Shown: positions 9,651-22,184 of the stretch, in pieces
How positions within the stretch are numbered: position 1 is the first letter of the stretch
Layout of the letters: each line of letters opens with the position of its first letter
Source of the DNA: Clarireedia homoeocarpa
Taxonomy: Eukaryota > Ascomycota > Leotiomycetes > Helotiales > Rutstroemiaceae
Direction of reading: 5' to 3'
NCBI GenBank assembly: GCA_001465935.1
Contig: LNKV01000045.1
Span: 62,001-126,000, forward strand
Length of the DNA: 64,000 nucleotides
The notes under the pieces: model-generated
What the model was told of the DNA's origin: nothing
Database searches by the model: none
The model's input: the letters and a program-made list of their open reading frames with translations, nothing else
Translations under genes and position numbers: made by a program

Positions 9651-10865
9651 ATGACGCTAGTACACATCGTTCTATTCCAATTCAAACCCAATGTCTCAAA
9701 AGCTGTCATCGACGATGTATGTATAACATTTCGCCTCCTTTACATCCCTCCATCACCTTCCTGAGATCTGCTTTTCCTTGTGTTTTCCGCTTCTCGTATA
9801 TTTCATTGTTGTTTGGTCTGCTCTTCTGTTTCCTCCTCAAGCTCTACTCTTCCCTCTTGCGCACTCACTTACCTTTTCGTGATGCCTTCTCATTCTCCTC
9901 CCCACCATGCCTGCCAACTCTCTTCAGATAGAATTCAACCCTTCCTTAACGACGCATGCTCCATCATTTTCAAACCCTTCCGCTAATCAAACCCTCAGAT
10001 CTGTAAACACATGCTCTCCCTCGCAGAGCAATGCATCCATCCAGAGACCAAAAAACCGTATATCCTATCAGCTTCAGGTGGAAGAGATTGTTCTCCTGAA
10101 GGCCATCAAGTAGTTAACTCCCCCTTCAATTTATTTGCACTTCTTGCACTCTATACCCCACTATACTGCTGGTCGATCTCGTGTCTCCTGCTGAGATCAA
10201 GTATCTATGATAAGTCTCTCATTAGGAGGACTATTGTCTCCATGTTCGCATTCGGGCATTCACTCATGTTTGTAATGCTTGGGATTATCTCGCCACATGC
10301 ATTGGCCTTGTCTCAAAATGAACAGTCTTCCTATGCTGATGCATAAGCACATTGCTCTCCGTTTCATTCATCATCTACACATCTGAACTCAACGCCTCCT
10401 GTTCACGTCTCCTATATTTCTCTTCTCAGCCGTCAAGTGACCTTCTTGTTTCCGGCTCTTCTCTTATATCTCTGAAATTATTCTTATCTTCTTAATTAAT
10501 TTTGTTCTTACCCTGTTCCATTTATATATCTCTTTTCTCATCTCTGAACTTCTGTTTTCGTCAGCATGCCCTTTCTCCTTTTCCCAGCACCATCTCCTTA
10601 CCGCCTGCCCTCTATTCCTTCGCCTCTCCTCCATCTCCCTTATCCCCACTTTCCCCTTCCAACCCTATCCCCACAAGCCAACTAACATCTCCCCTCCCCC
10701 TCAAACCAGGGCGGTTTCAGCCACGGCTTCGTATCGCACTTCGCGTCCGCCGCCGACCGCGACTACTACGTCCATTCCGACGAAGCGCATCAAGCGTTTG
10801 TGAAGAAAGTCGGCGAGGTGGTGCAGAATGTCAGAGTTGTGGATTATGAGATGGGTGTTTTCTAA
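9651..10865 (+). CDS. Stress-responsive A/B barrel (Dabb) domain protein
   Basis: Exons are 9651-9716, 9999-10109 and 10710-10865 (110 aa). Exon 1 encodes MTLVHIVLFQFKPNVSKAVIDD, exon 2 ICKHMLSLAEQCIHPETKKPY and SGGRDCSPEGHQ, and exon 3 GGFSHGFVSHFASAADRDYYV...HQAFVKKVGEVVQNVRVVDYEMGVF. This is the typical Dabb layout: first strand with HIVLF.F, then F.S..DRD.Y..H..H..F, then a final strand ending V.D. Splice sites are GTATGT/CTCAG and GTAGTT/CCAG, all in phase 0. These small dimeric ferredoxin-like proteins are stress-linked in plants, and related folds serve as small-molecule lyases; the role here is unknown. The introns (282 and 600 bp) exceed the coding length, which is odd for this genome. 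Confidence 0.85.
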
Positions 10866-11591
10866 TGGTGGGTTGGGTTTGAAGTGATGAGGGGTTTTTG
10901 GTTTATTGTCTGGACTGGAACGAAGGGTGGAAGGGATAGTGAAGAGAAAGACAGTAAAGGTCAGAGGGAGGAATTGAGGGATTAAGATTGGGAAGAGGAA
11001 AGGAGGGAAGAAGAAGAAGGAGTAAAGATAGCATTTCGAGTATGGGATATCTTGCATGCACAAGAGGTCGATGTTGGACAGCGGGGCAGTGTTCATAGAA
11101 ATATACTAATGAAACAAGAAAGTAGATGAGATATGGAAGAACGATAGTTCTGACAACAAAATGTATCAGGTTTGGAATTGTGATTAGCTGTAGCACGTAC
11201 TGCGAGCGATATAATTTTGCGATCACATACTATCCCGCCAATCCCCTCACCAGACATAATGTATCCAGCCGACTACCACAAGAACCAAAAAATCACAACC
11301 CCATATTCACATCATAATTCCATGCTCTGCATTATGTATGCATCCCATAACCATATACCTTGAATCCGGCATACCACCGCATGCACTATCTATCTATTCT
11401 GTAATCACGGTATTCCATTACCCCCCCTACCCCCCCTCCCTTTCCTAAAAAGACAAATGCCACCTCAACAATTCCCATACTGTATGCAATATGCACACCT
11501 CTTATGCCGCAAGAACCCAGAACGCCACTCCCAATGCCGCTCATAATATAAAAAGAATCCCGATATATCTATCGTAACAGACGCCCCCAGT
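10866..11591. other. Convergent 3' intergenic stretch
   Basis: Lies between two genes that end toward each other. It includes C-rich runs near 11418-11450. No gene recognised. Confidence 0.5.
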
Positions 11592-12423
11592 TTATTCCGC
11601 CATATTGCGAGCCTTCGCTTCGTCTTTCGTCATGAACGATTCACCACAGCCGCAAGATTTATCTATGGGATTGGATGTTAGTACATAAAAGACTAGAGCA
11701 ACCCAAAAATATAAACATACCAATATTCGGATTATCGAAAACAAACTTTGCGCTCAGCCTATCCTCCACCCAATCCATTGTGCTCCCGATAATCTTCAAC
11801 TGTGCCGCCGGATCAATCAACACCTTGACACCGTCCTGCTCCTGCACAATGTCGCTCGCCAGCGGCTTCTCCACATACTTGAGATCATACGCCGAGCCGC
11901 TGCACCCCCTGTTCGCAACGCTGATCTTAATCAGTTTCGCTTCGGGTTGTTGGCTCAGCTCGCGCAGGGCTTCTACTGCGCGGGGAGTAAAACTGATGGT
12001 TTTTTTAAGCGGAACGAAGTTGTAGCGGGGACGCTTCTTGACCGGTTTAGGTTTCTGAGCCTCCGCTTCGGTGAGGCTGATGCTGGGCTGTTCTTGCGTC
12101 TTGGTCTTTGGGGGAGCAATTTCGAAGGAGGGCTGGGAGGGAGGTGGGCGCGTGTCGTGGACTTGCGGGATGCCGCCTGTGATGGAGGATTCTGGGATGT
12201 CAGATTCGCGGGCGGGGGGTGGTGGGGGAGTGTTGAGGGTGTAGGTTTGCCAGGTGCTGGTTTGCATTTTGCGTTTGGTGGATGCAAGGGAGGGATGAGT
12301 GGAGGAGAATTGCCGGTGGAGGAGGTGTTGGCAGAGTCGCGGAGGGGTTTTGGTTGTGGAGGCGAATAGCATTGCTATGTTTGACGATGATGTCAATGGA
12401 GCGACGGCTCTTTGTAAAGACAT
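11592..12423 (-). CDS. isa1: Mitochondrial iron-sulfur cluster assembly protein Isa1 (A-type carrier)
   Basis: Two exons on the minus strand, 12423-11721 and 11662-11592, give 257 aa. The intron 11663-11720 starts GTATGT and ends CATAG. The HesB/IscA domain occupies about 140-257: KKTISFTPRAVEALREL, then NRGCSGSAYDLKY with Cys174, and after the intron KSCGCGESF with Cys238 and Cys240. This Cys-x63-Cys-x-Cys triad binds the Fe-S cluster. The first ~60 residues are Arg/Ser/Thr-rich with few acidic residues and contain RQFSST, consistent with a mitochondrial presequence. A proline-rich linker (about 60-130) precedes the domain. Isa1 acts with Isa2 in making [4Fe-4S] clusters for aconitase-type enzymes and radical-SAM proteins. 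Confidence 0.92.
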
Positions 12424-13359
12424 GGCGAGGGGGTGAGGAGTAGAAGATATGTTTCTATCGATGAGGAAGAAGATAGGTAGGAAGATGATAGGTGAGGATG
12501 AAGATGGAAGTTATACCAACAGGAGTTGAGATCATTTGTGGTTTTGTTATTGATATTAAAGCTAAGTTACTCATGAAATTCTGCGGGTCTTAGAAATCAC
12601 TGTTCCGTCTGCCCGCAAATCGGCTGATGATGGGCTTCCGGGAGCGGATTATAGTTTCACCGGACCAATGAACGACCTCCTATTGTAAGCAGCACAAGAG
12701 ACATCTCCTGATTCATACATTGATCAGCTCTGCAAAAGATGAGTAAGATTGCGCAGTAAGGACTGCATAACTTAGTATTGGAAGTCGACTAATTCGTAAG
12801 CTGCGCGGTGTTGAGATGGTACTTCCATACCCAGGAACAGATGGCACAAGGAAAAAGGAATTGTGATACGAATAGTACATACATTACTCGAATAGAAACA
12901 AAACTACGGATAGCATTAAGCTAGAAATGTGAATGAGCTAGACACGTGACTTGACCTAGAAATGTAAATACGGTTATGATCCGTTTTGATCAGATAAGTC
13001 AACCAACTGCTATTTTATCAAAGGACCTTTTCCCATGCTCGGCAGAACTGGCAGCATTCTAGAAACGAGCTATCCTTGATTAAGATTAGCGCACGGCCAT
13101 CATCGGCCGCTGGTGCGACCTTGGAGCTCCGAGCTTCTGGGGCTGTTCTCATCCCTACAGTACCAGCGAGACCAGTACCAGCGCAGAGTCAATCCGGGGC
13201 TTACGACTTCACCAAAGACCCAGGCCAGGCTAGACAATAATTTAATGAACTCCAGGAATTCAATAACTTTGCGACAAAAAGGGAAAATACTAACTTCTCA
13301 TTTCCATACTTATTCTTACAAGCCTTTTCAAATACACAATTCAATTGCTGCCATGAAGT
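12424..13359. other. Divergent promoter region between isa1 and the ARMH3 gene
   Basis: About 940 bp with no recognisable coding or RNA gene. Both flanking genes are transcribed away from it. Confidence 0.5.
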
Positions 13360-15554
13360 ATGGAGCCTTCTCCTCTTACACAGCAAGCCCGCCCTGAAGT
13401 GTTCCAGCAGAAGATCGTACAGCTCTACGATGCCCTGTTCAAGGTAGGTGGGGGATCAAGAATAACACCTTCCAGGTTTGCGCTTTTGCTGATGGGTGGA
13501 TAGGATGAAGATGAACCAAACAAATCCGAGGGCTTTTGGAAAGAATTCTTTCTGCTGCGACCAGATAAAGCCACATTGCAGAAGATCTTGAACGAATTAA
13601 GTACAGACGACTTATTACATCTCCAGGTACGAGGTCGCGAGGAAGGAGCAGAAAACGGGCCGAGAGGGGCACGCGAGCTGATGGGCATAGACACAAACAC
13701 GACAATTATTCGTTAGAGCAATAGGATGTATAAAGGCGGGGAGCAATCCCACGGACGCGCATGCCCTTGATGTATGGTCTCTTGATTGATCCTTCCGGTA
13801 CGACAAGGCCTGACAATTCTAGACTATCACAGCCTTCCTATCTGCCGTCCTGGCAAAGAAATATACCAACCCAAGCTCCGATATCATAAGCGTTCTTGCA
13901 GGATTGGATCAAGTAGATGCTATCTTTACAGATTTCGTTGCGGCTTTAGATGTTACCATCAAGACAGGGAGGAATTGTAAGAGGCTCACTTACGAAGGGA
14001 GAGAGATGAATGCTGATTTCTTGCAGTGGATATACGACGAAAAGCTATCGAGGTAGCATTATCAGTGACATCTGGTGCATATCAAACCAGTCTTCTTTCT
14101 TACTTTACTCACCGGGACCTTTTCCCTTCACTTATGAAAGTACGTATTCTGTTCCCTTGTGGCCCCACTCAAGCTTACATGTCCAGTTTATTCAAGATTC
14201 CGATACCATTACATTCGCCTTCGAACCATTCACACTTCTTGGACTTTTAGTCAATTATAATAAATTCGAATTCCAAAACCCTTACAGGCTACGACTTGAA
14301 GATTTCGTCAATGAGGGAACCATACAGAAAATCATACGTTCAGTGGGAAACACTTGTGCAGATGCGAGGTCGAAATACATTGCTATACAAGATGATATTC
14401 CGGAAGGATGGACACTTGGAAGTACACTGAGTATGATAGGGTTGGGCTCAATTGCTCCTGGTACGAAGAAGACAACGACACCAGTACTCGACCCAGAAAT
14501 TGCCAAGGAAATGTTCTCAAAACTGTACGTTAATGCGCTATAAGTGACGGAGATATACTGATTGCTTTGCAGACCCGGCAGTGAAGCAGCTGTCTTACTA
14601 GCAACCTACGATTTTGCGCATGCGAATAAATTATTCTGCTTCAACTTCGTATCCATACCAGCGGAAAAGGGTGTCGAACATCCTCTCAGCAACTACCTCT
14701 CCCTTACCTCATATCTCCTTCAACACGCCCATTCCTCATCACGGACAGGATTTTATGCACACATTAATCTCATCGTATTCCGACTCTTAACAGAAGATCA
14801 AGTGCTTTGCAAGAAGATATGCAGCGAAGAAAGTAAAATGGCCGTTCGACTATGTCGACAAAGACAACCATTCCTACCATTGGTTCGAGCCGATAGGATA
14901 TTTGCAGCTCATATGTTGGATGTGATGATTGATGGCATAAATCATAACCTGCGGCGAAGACTGGACGTGGACCTCTACATCTTATGCGTCGGTATCATAA
15001 TACGAATCATCTCTCACCTCTCTCGATCTCGAACGCGCCTTAGCTATCACTGGTCTGAATTATTCCGCTCCCTCCTCGCCCTCGTACGATTCCTCACAAC
15101 CTACACCTCGGACCTCAAAACCCTTCTCAACATTGAGATTCTCCTCGACAACGTCGTCAACCTCATCGCGCTCTCTCTCTCGGCCGGCGAAGCCTTCCTC
15201 CCCAGTCCCGTCGCCTACGATGACCTCTTCTACAAACTCGTCGAAACGGGCGAAGTGCTCGTCAAGTTCCGCGATAACTACGATCTGGGCAAACGTCCAA
15301 CTAGCTCCATCGATACGCTGATTAGCGTGACTACCCACTATAATGAGATGTTGATGGAAGGGGGGAAGAAGAAACATTTGACCAGTGCGCAGGTCTCGAG
15401 TGTCATTAAGCAGGGCTACGAGACGTTGAGTATTCAGGCGAAGGAAGGGTTGGATGGATGGGAGAGATATAGGGAGGCGGATGAGAGGACATTTTTGAAG
15501 AAGGTGGCGAGGATGGTGGTGGGTGATGTTCGGGGGTTGGTAGGGGGGAGTTGA
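13360..15554 (+). CDS. ARMH3/DUF1741 family armadillo-like helical protein
   Basis: Seven exons: 13360-13443, 13504-13626, 13691-13771, 13823-13976, 14027-14139, 14187-14524, 14573-15554 (624 aa). All introns are GT-AG and the phases agree. The start ATG at 13360 gives MEPSPLTQQARPEVFQQKIVQLYDALF. Diagnostic stretches are GFWKEFFLLRPDKATL, SNPTDAHALD, FLSAVLAKKYTNPSSDIISVLAGLDQVD and YQTSLLSYFTHRDLFPSLMK; the C-terminal part holds further alpha-helical repeats. Human ARMH3 (C10orf76) binds PI4KB and supports Golgi PI4P; the fungal homologue is usually annotated only as DUF1741. No membrane segment is apparent. The small third exon (81 bp) is easily missed by gene callers because stops in other frames surround it. 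Confidence 0.88.
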
Positions 15555-16742
15555 GGTTGAGGGGAGTTGAGGTTGAGGGGTTTGAGATGAGATTGTTAGA
15601 AGGGTGGGGAATTGAAGTAAAGTAAAGTTAAATTTGTTGTGTGCAGTGTTTGTGTCTGTCTGTGGTTGTTTGAGTTTTCTTGACATAGATACGACGATAC
15701 TGCATTGTGATGTGTTGGGTTATAGCCAGTGCAGTATTGTATGGTGTGAGTTTGATAGATTCAAATGGAAGATGGGCTGGACGTGGACGTGGACGTGTGT
15801 ATGTGTGTGTGTGTGGACAACAGTACAGCACAAAGTACCTTGACTTACTTGGTAGTATAAATTGAGTTACAACGTAACTTGGTCCTTTTAACTTGGTTTG
15901 AGTGTGAATGCGAGTTGGAGCTTGAGCACAGTAACTTTTTTTTTTTTTTTTTCATGACGAAAAAGTATTCTTAGATGTAGATGTAGATGTAGATTCCAGT
16001 CGATTGAAAGTTAGAGTAGAGTAGAGTAGAGTAGAGTAGGAGTTTCGGCTTTTACAGTAGTTTTGGGTTTAGGTTTAGGTTTTAGTTTTATATTGCCGAC
16101 GGTAGTTCTACGGTATTTGTATAGTATAGTATATATAGTATAGTAATGGCTAAGGAGGTTAACATACGGCGCGGCGCTTATGGATTGGATCTATATATAG
16201 TGTAGTAAGTAGTAATTGGCTAAATGGATGGATGGATAGATTGAAACGAAACGAAACGAAACGAGACGAAAAGAAAAGAAAATATATGACTGCGCGTTTA
16301 TTTTGTGTGTGTTATATATTGTATATATATGTGTGAGGTTACGGGACGGGAGGGAGGTAGGGATCTTGTTGGTGGTTGCTGGGGTGGGAGAGAAGTGCCG
16401 GTTTCAGGGGGGTTAAGGTTAGCGAGCGAGTGAGGAGGGAACGAGTGGGTGGTGGTGGTTGGCGGACGAACGATGGACGATGGGTTTGTGGATTGGAGGG
16501 GATTGGATTGGATTGGACTGGATTGAGTCAAGGTGCGCGCGCAGATCTACACGGTATGACTGAATGAGTGAGTGCGTCTTTATTTGGATTGCTTTGGTCG
16601 GGATATGAGATGGATGGGATATTGATGATTGGGAGGTGGTGATTGTGGCTGTTTTTGTCATGAGAATGATTCATCCATCCACGCACACATATGGTGGGCA
16701 AAGTGCGAGTGGTGAGGTGGTGAGGTGAGGCTGATATCAAAC

Positions 16743-16795
16743 TTTCTTTTTTCTTTCTTTTCTTTCTTTTCTTTCTTTTCTTTCTTTTCTTTCTA
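16743..16795 (+). repeat. Pyrimidine microsatellite (TTTC/TTTTC)n
   Basis: Uninterrupted T/C tract of alternating TTTC and TTTTC units, non-coding. Confidence 0.8.
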
Positions 16796-17340
16796 CAATC
16801 AGGAGGGAAGGATGTCACCGATCATCTGGGCTGGGAAAGTCATATCCCCTTCGATGTGTGGATGGGGAAGTTCAGTCCTTCCCGTCGTATCGTATATCAT
16901 CACACAAACTTCAATTCATCGTCACGGATACCATACAATACAGAAGAACTACACATACATATGCATCTTTTTGTTGCAGGTTTATTAATTACAAAGTTCG
17001 ACATACGAAATACAAAGTCATCAAAACCAGCATTGCATCGCATCGCATCTCAAACTACAGTACAGTACGTCCTGCGCCAACGTTGCACATCAAACGGTGT
17101 GGAGAGTGAAAATAATTCAATCACCACCAGCCAGTTACGCCTCTACCGATTCATGACACGAACTGATTTGATGTCGTTACTCTGTAGACATAATTTACAT
17201 TCGCGCACCAGTTTCGGCAACAAATGTTGTTCAATTGATTGGCTGGGAGAGATTCGGAAAAGAGTCGTGGCGCCTATTCACACCAGTCATTTCCCACCAG
17301 GGCGTCTGCTTTGACTGTACCCCGGCAAAAGAAAAGAAAG

Positions 17341-17406
17341 CAGAAGGACGAATCACAGCAAAAGAATAGCAATCAGAAGGACGAATCACAGCAAAAGAAT
17401 AGCAAT
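17341..17406 (+). repeat. Exact 33-bp tandem duplication
   Basis: Two identical 33-base units (17341-17373 and 17374-17406) begin CAGAAGGACG. The length is a multiple of three, but no supported gene covers it. Confidence 0.85.
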
Positions 17407-18086
17407 CAGACTACAGGACGTTTGTTTCATCGTTTTGTATTCAAAAATAGTTTTTGGGTCGATTTGCAAAGGGCCTTTGGAAGAGAGCTTTCTTGATACT
17501 TTTTTTGGCCGTCCTTAAGTCTACTGGTATGTCCTTAAGTCTATTGCTATGTCCTGTCATTGACCTCCTTCTGCTTTGCCTTTCTCTCTTACTCCATATT
17601 CCCCTTTTTCTTATTCCACATCTTCTATTTCTTTCCTTTTCTGCTTGTTCCCATCATTACATAATCATATTATCATACATTCAAGCACAATAGAAAACAA
17701 ATTCGGGAAACTCTCTATTGTGGCTATACTTTTTTATATTGTTATTCACACCATCTGCATCTGCATCAGAGTCATTACTATTCAACCCCAGCAAAATATT
17801 CTTCTAATGCGTACCGTCTAGTCGACTTAATCTTTCTTTTTTACCTCTTGTACCATACATCGAAATCTCTCGAAAAGAGTTCTACTACTTACTCCTTCTG
17901 ATACTTCAATATCTTCTTGCTACTCCTGCACCATACTTCATCACGAAATCACTCCCGAAACAACCACCACCAAGTCCTACTGCATAGATTGCATGGCCTA
18001 GAACAGACTGCAGCACTGCAACATCCCCATCCCCAAGAGGGATTCGAACCACTTTTCTTTTTCTCTCATACGAATAGATTGCTGAG

Positions 18087-20537
18087 ATGTCTCCACTGGA
18101 TGGAATTAAACATCTTCTAGCTTCACATTCTCATCTTTCCTCTGCGAGGAAACAGCAAAGCCAAGGAATCGAACCTGACCCTCGATTTGGTGATCGCGAA
18201 ATGAATAATTACTTTGTCCAAAATCCGAACCCGGATGCCGTCGTTCCTAATACTGCTCCGTATTACACACCTTACCTCGGACTTCGAGCACGATTATCGC
18301 AAACATGGATCAACCGATGGACCATCCTTTTACTCCTCATCATTGTACGACTCCTCCTTTCTTTGGCTGACATCAACTCGGATATTGCGCAAGCCAAGGC
18401 GGAAGCTTTATCGGCATGTACGAGTGTCGAAACGGTGGGAAGTGCTATGGCTTCCATGCCACATTATATGTCCTCGGGCGTGAATCACCTTGTTGCTTCT
18501 GGTATCACCAGCTCTGTCCACGCTCTGATGGAGATGTTGTTGCTGAGCGTCACCGCTGTTGAGGAAATCGCTCTTTTTGTCATTCATATGATGACTTCAA
18601 CATACACTTGTCTCATCACGCTAGCCATCAGTGGAAGTTTACAGGCCGCCATTGAGATGATCGAGAAAGTTGGCGACTTCTTGAATAAAACCATCCCTAC
18701 CATTACTTCGGGTATGGCATCTGAATTGAAGACCTTCCAAGATGGTTTGAACACGTTCTTGAAGGCTATCAATATCGGTGGCATTGTGAGCGGTGGCTCC
18801 AAAACCCCTCCTACCATCGATCTGTCAAGTGCCATCACCAAACTCAACAACATTCAAATTGATCCTACAACGATGGACGCTGAGCTCACTTCACTAAACA
18901 ATTCCCTTCCCACATTTGATCAAGTCCAAAACTTCACCGACAACATCATCAGATTTCCCTTTGAAGAAGTCAAAATACTCATTAACCAGTCTATATCCAC
19001 ATACACCATGAACGCCAGCGTCTTCCCTGTCGCCAAAAAGGAAGCCCTAACCTTCTGCTCTGACAACACCGCCATCCAAGATTTCTTCACGGGCCTCGTA
19101 AAAACCATTGCCACCACCAAAAAAATCATCCTCGTCGTCCTCATCCTCGCCGCCATCCTTGCCTGTATCCCCATGGCCTTTCGCGAGATCTGGAAATGGC
19201 GCAGCATGCAAAAACGCGCCGCCCTGCTCTCCCGCGGCACCTTCGACAACATGGACGTCATGTACATCTCCACACGTCCCTACACCGCCGGCGTCGGCCT
19301 CAAACTTAGCAGCTACATCCGCTCTCCAAAACGCCAAGTCCTCATTCGCTGGTTCATCGCCTATATTACTTCTGTCCCCGCTCTCTTCGTGCTTGCGCTC
19401 GGTCTCGCCGGCCTCTTCACCTGTCTCTGCCAATTCATTATACTCAAAACCATCGAGCGCAAAGTCCCCGCCCTCGCGGCCGAAGTTGGCGATTTCGCGG
19501 ACACGATCGTACGTGCGCTGAATAATGCTTCGGAGGAGTGGGTGGTAGGCGCGAATAAGGTTGTTGGTGATATTGATTCACAGATCAATCATGATGTTTT
19601 CGGTTGGGTGAACACGACTACCAAAGCGGTCAACGACACTCTAAATGCGTTTTCGGATGAAATGATCAAGGCTTTGAACGTCACGTTCGGCGGCACGGTT
19701 CTGTATACACCGATCCTAGGGGTGTTTGAATGTCTGGTGGGGTTGAAGATTGCAGGCATAGAGAAGGGTCTCACGTGGGTATCTGATAATGCACATATAA
19801 CGTTTCAGCCATTTGATACAGATGTATTTTCGCTGGGGGCGGCGAATAGTTTGACGAGTAAGGAGGGAGATGATAATTTCTTGGCGAGTCCGGGGAACGC
19901 GACAGAGGATCAGGTTACGGGGGCGGTGGAGAAGGTGGTAACGAAGTTGATGAAGGTTATTGTGCAGCAGGCGTGGATTTCAGCGGCGTTGGTGGGTGCT
20001 TGGGGATTGGTTGTTTTAATGGGATTGGCGAGGGTGATGGTGGGGTGTTTGGGGAGGGATAAAGGAAGAGGAGAGGGTGGCGGGAGGGTATGGACGGGGA
20101 GTGCTGGGGATGGAGATGGTGGAATGGGTGGGGGAATAGGCGGGGGGATAGGTGGAGTTAGAGGTAGTAATGAGGATGAAAAATTGGGGAAGGTGGACAG
20201 TAGGAGTGGTGGAAATGGTATCAGTATTAGTAGATTATTCCCACGTTTTGGGGAAAGAGAGCCTGAGACTGCGAGACCGGATGGAGTTCTGGGTATGAGT
20301 GGAGGGTTGGGTATGAATACTTTTAGAGGTGGGAGTGGGAGAGATGATGGGAGAGAGGAATGGAGACAGGTACCGGTGCAACCGCCGCCTTCGTATGTTC
20401 CTAGGGAGAGGCTGGGTGCGGAAGGTGGAGGCAATGGTGGAAGTGGGAATGGAAGGGTGAGGAGTGCGTATGGTGAGGTGGGATATGAAGAGGAGTGGTG
20501 GAATGGGGTGGATGAGAAGAGAGGATTGAGGCGGTGA
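18087..20537 (+). CDS. prm1: Plasma membrane fusion protein Prm1
   Basis: Intronless, 816 aa. The N-terminal YYTPYLGLRARLSQTWINRWT followed by a membrane helix (WTILLLLIIVRLLLSLADI) is the fungal Prm1 signature. Further hydrophobic segments lie at about 150-180, 347-368 (IILVVLILAAILACIPM), 410-450 and 650-675, giving the expected multi-pass layout with two large extracellular loops holding several N-x-S/T sites and paired cysteines. The C-terminal ~140 residues are Gly/Ser/Arg-rich and presumably cytosolic. Prm1 acts at the contact zone of mating cells or fusing hyphae to aid plasma-membrane merger. The Met at 18087 gives a ~55-residue lead before the conserved start; a later Met (about residue 39) is possible. 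Confidence 0.93.
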   Translation: MSPLDGIKHLLASHSHLSSARKQQSQGIEPDPRFGDREMNNYFVQNPNPDAVVPNTAPYYTPYLGLRARLSQTWINRWTILLLLIIVRLLLSLADINSDIAQAKAEALSACTSVETVGSAMASMPHYMSSGVNHLVASGITSSVHALMEMLLLSVTAVEEIALFVIHMMTSTYTCLITLAISGSLQAAIEMIEKVGDFLNKTIPTITSGMASELKTFQDGLNTFLKAINIGGIVSGGSKTPPTIDLSSAITKLNNIQIDPTTMDAELTSLNNSLPTFDQVQNFTDNIIRFPFEEVKILINQSISTYTMNASVFPVAKKEALTFCSDNTAIQDFFTGLVKTIATTKKIILVVLILAAILACIPMAFREIWKWRSMQKRAALLSRGTFDNMDVMYISTRPYTAGVGLKLSSYIRSPKRQVLIRWFIAYITSVPALFVLALGLAGLFTCLCQFIILKTIERKVPALAAEVGDFADTIVRALNNASEEWVVGANKVVGDIDSQINHDVFGWVNTTTKAVNDTLNAFSDEMIKALNVTFGGTVLYTPILGVFECLVGLKIAGIEKGLTWVSDNAHITFQPFDTDVFSLGAANSLTSKEGDDNFLASPGNATEDQVTGAVEKVVTKLMKVIVQQAWISAALVGAWGLVVLMGLARVMVGCLGRDKGRGEGGGRVWTGSAGDGDGGMGGGIGGGIGGVRGSNEDEKLGKVDSRSGGNGISISRLFPRFGEREPETARPDGVLGMSGGLGMNTFRGGSGRDDGREEWRQVPVQPPPSYVPRERLGAEGGGNGGSGNGRVRSAYGEVGYEEEWWNGVDEKRGLRR

Positions 20538-22184
20538 GATTTGAGTGTAGTGGGGTGGGCGGTAAGAGTGGAATAGACGTGGTTGGTGTAGGAATGGGGG
20601 GGGGGGGGAATAGAATAGAGATAGATAAGAGAGAGAGTGTGTGGAGGTTTTTACAGAACGCACAACTTTAGATAAGTTAGATATGACAACTTTATAGTAA
20701 TTACAAAATATGATACCTCACAATACCAATATCCGCCACTCTATCTTGCCGCATAAGCAGGTTCATCCGATGCCATGAAAGTTCTTCTAGAAGCAGACTG
20801 TGCGACCTCTATCCTGATGGCACAACACTGAGTTTAGAACGTATACTAGGTAGGCATCGATCGTATACCACCACAATGCACTCACTGACTGCAGTATTCA
20901 CGTCGAACCTTGCTGAGCTGAGCGCAGGAAAGAACGACGACGTACGTTTAGCTTGTGGAAAGGGTGCCTCTCGTCTTCAGAACGGATGCATACATATCAT
21001 CTCGGCTGTCGTCGTCCAAGTCAAAGATGCAGATGCAGATGCAGATGCAGATTCTGGTCCAACATAACTTACAAATCTCCGAAATCGATTTCAAGGATCA
21101 GTGAGTGTACTGACTGTACTGGAATTGCTGGTGCGCTCGCTCTCGGGGGAAGAGTGTGTTTTTGTTGTTGTTCACCGCTACTGGAATGCTATTTATCAAG
21201 TCATACTGTAACTTACGTACTTCAATCGATAGTTATGTTATGACTTGCCAAATGATTTGGAAGTGTACAGTACTGTAAATTTGGTGGGAAACAGAAAACA
21301 GACCCAGCTTTTATTTAACATGCGGTAGGTATATTTTGTTGCTTGCTTGCTGTAGGGTTGAGCATTGGGATAGAGACGGAAGGAAGTCCTTGTATGTATG
21401 AAGAAGGAAGGACAGACATGATTTAGGATTTTGCAGCTCGCCAACGCCAACGATGATTCTTGCGGCCGGCCCTTGGTCACGGGGAAGTATATGAAATACA
21501 ATACGTACAAATCCCTCTACAAAAACTCTCCTCTCTTTTCCTACCCAATTCTCCTCCTTCCCCCCTATTCCCCCCTCAAGTATATAAGTTACACCGCCGC
21601 ACAGCACAACAAATCAGCTAGCTCCTTCCGTACTATATATATATATACCAACACAATCAAGCAAAACCAACCAACCCTCCCATCTCTACCCAAAGATCCA
21701 TCTATCCACTCCTATCAAGATTAACCCTTTAACCAACCCTTTACCATCGAATATCCAGACCCAACACGAATTAACAATGTGAACGAACCCTTCGCTATCC
21801 TATCTCTGCCTGTGAAAACCAAAAAGTGACACCACTACTGGAGAAGTGACAATCTAGGCTTATATTTTGGTTTCACACTACACCCCCATTCAAGGTTAAG
21901 ATGACGACGTCCTACGTCTCCCCAAGAGTCACCGAGTTAGAGAAAGGTAGATCAACAGCTTGATTGACAGCAAATAGTATCGTTACATTCATTAGCTAAC
22001 AAATTCTTTTGGACCTCTAATTTATAATACAATGTGATAGTATACGTAAATCTCATAGCCAGTTAACATCCTCAACATCGCTATCTCTCTATTATTAGTG
22101 TACAAGCTTTACAGGAATTTTAGTGTCGCTCCAAGTTACCTACGAGCAGCCTAAACGAGTCACGACTTTCTTCAATCAATAAAC
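20538..22184. other. Intergenic region between prm1 and the MFS gene
   Basis: About 1.6 kb at the convergent ends of prm1 and the MFS gene. Contains a GATGCA hexamer repeat near 21024-21053 and short frames only. It marks the left edge of the polyketide cluster. Confidence 0.5.

Larger units (their letters stand above)
15555..18086. other. Long intergenic region rich in simple repeats
   Basis: About 2.5 kb without a recognisable gene. Visible repeats are a poly-T run (about 15936-15952), AGATGT copies (about 15972-15994), AGAGT copies (about 16010-16038), CGAAA copies (about 16243-16270), a TTTCTTTTC-type pyrimidine tract (about 16743-16795) and an exact 33-bp duplication at 17341-17406. The last several hundred bases are probably promoter and 5' leader of prm1. 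Confidence 0.5.

Noticed and set aside
9651..10865. Treating the A/B-barrel gene as the missing EthD-type decarboxylase of the polyketide cluster
   Set aside because: The fold is related, but the motifs are those of Dabb proteins, and three housekeeping genes separate it from the cluster.
18035..18065. A GGTTCGAATCCC-like string on the minus strand, suggesting a tRNA B box
   Set aside because: The bases on either side do not pair into a T-stem, and no A box, anticodon arm or acceptor stem was found. It lies in the likely prm1 leader.
19047..19521. Long antisense and shifted frames over prm1
   Set aside because: They shadow a well-supported membrane protein; their Ser/Pro or acidic composition reflects the codon bias of the real frame.
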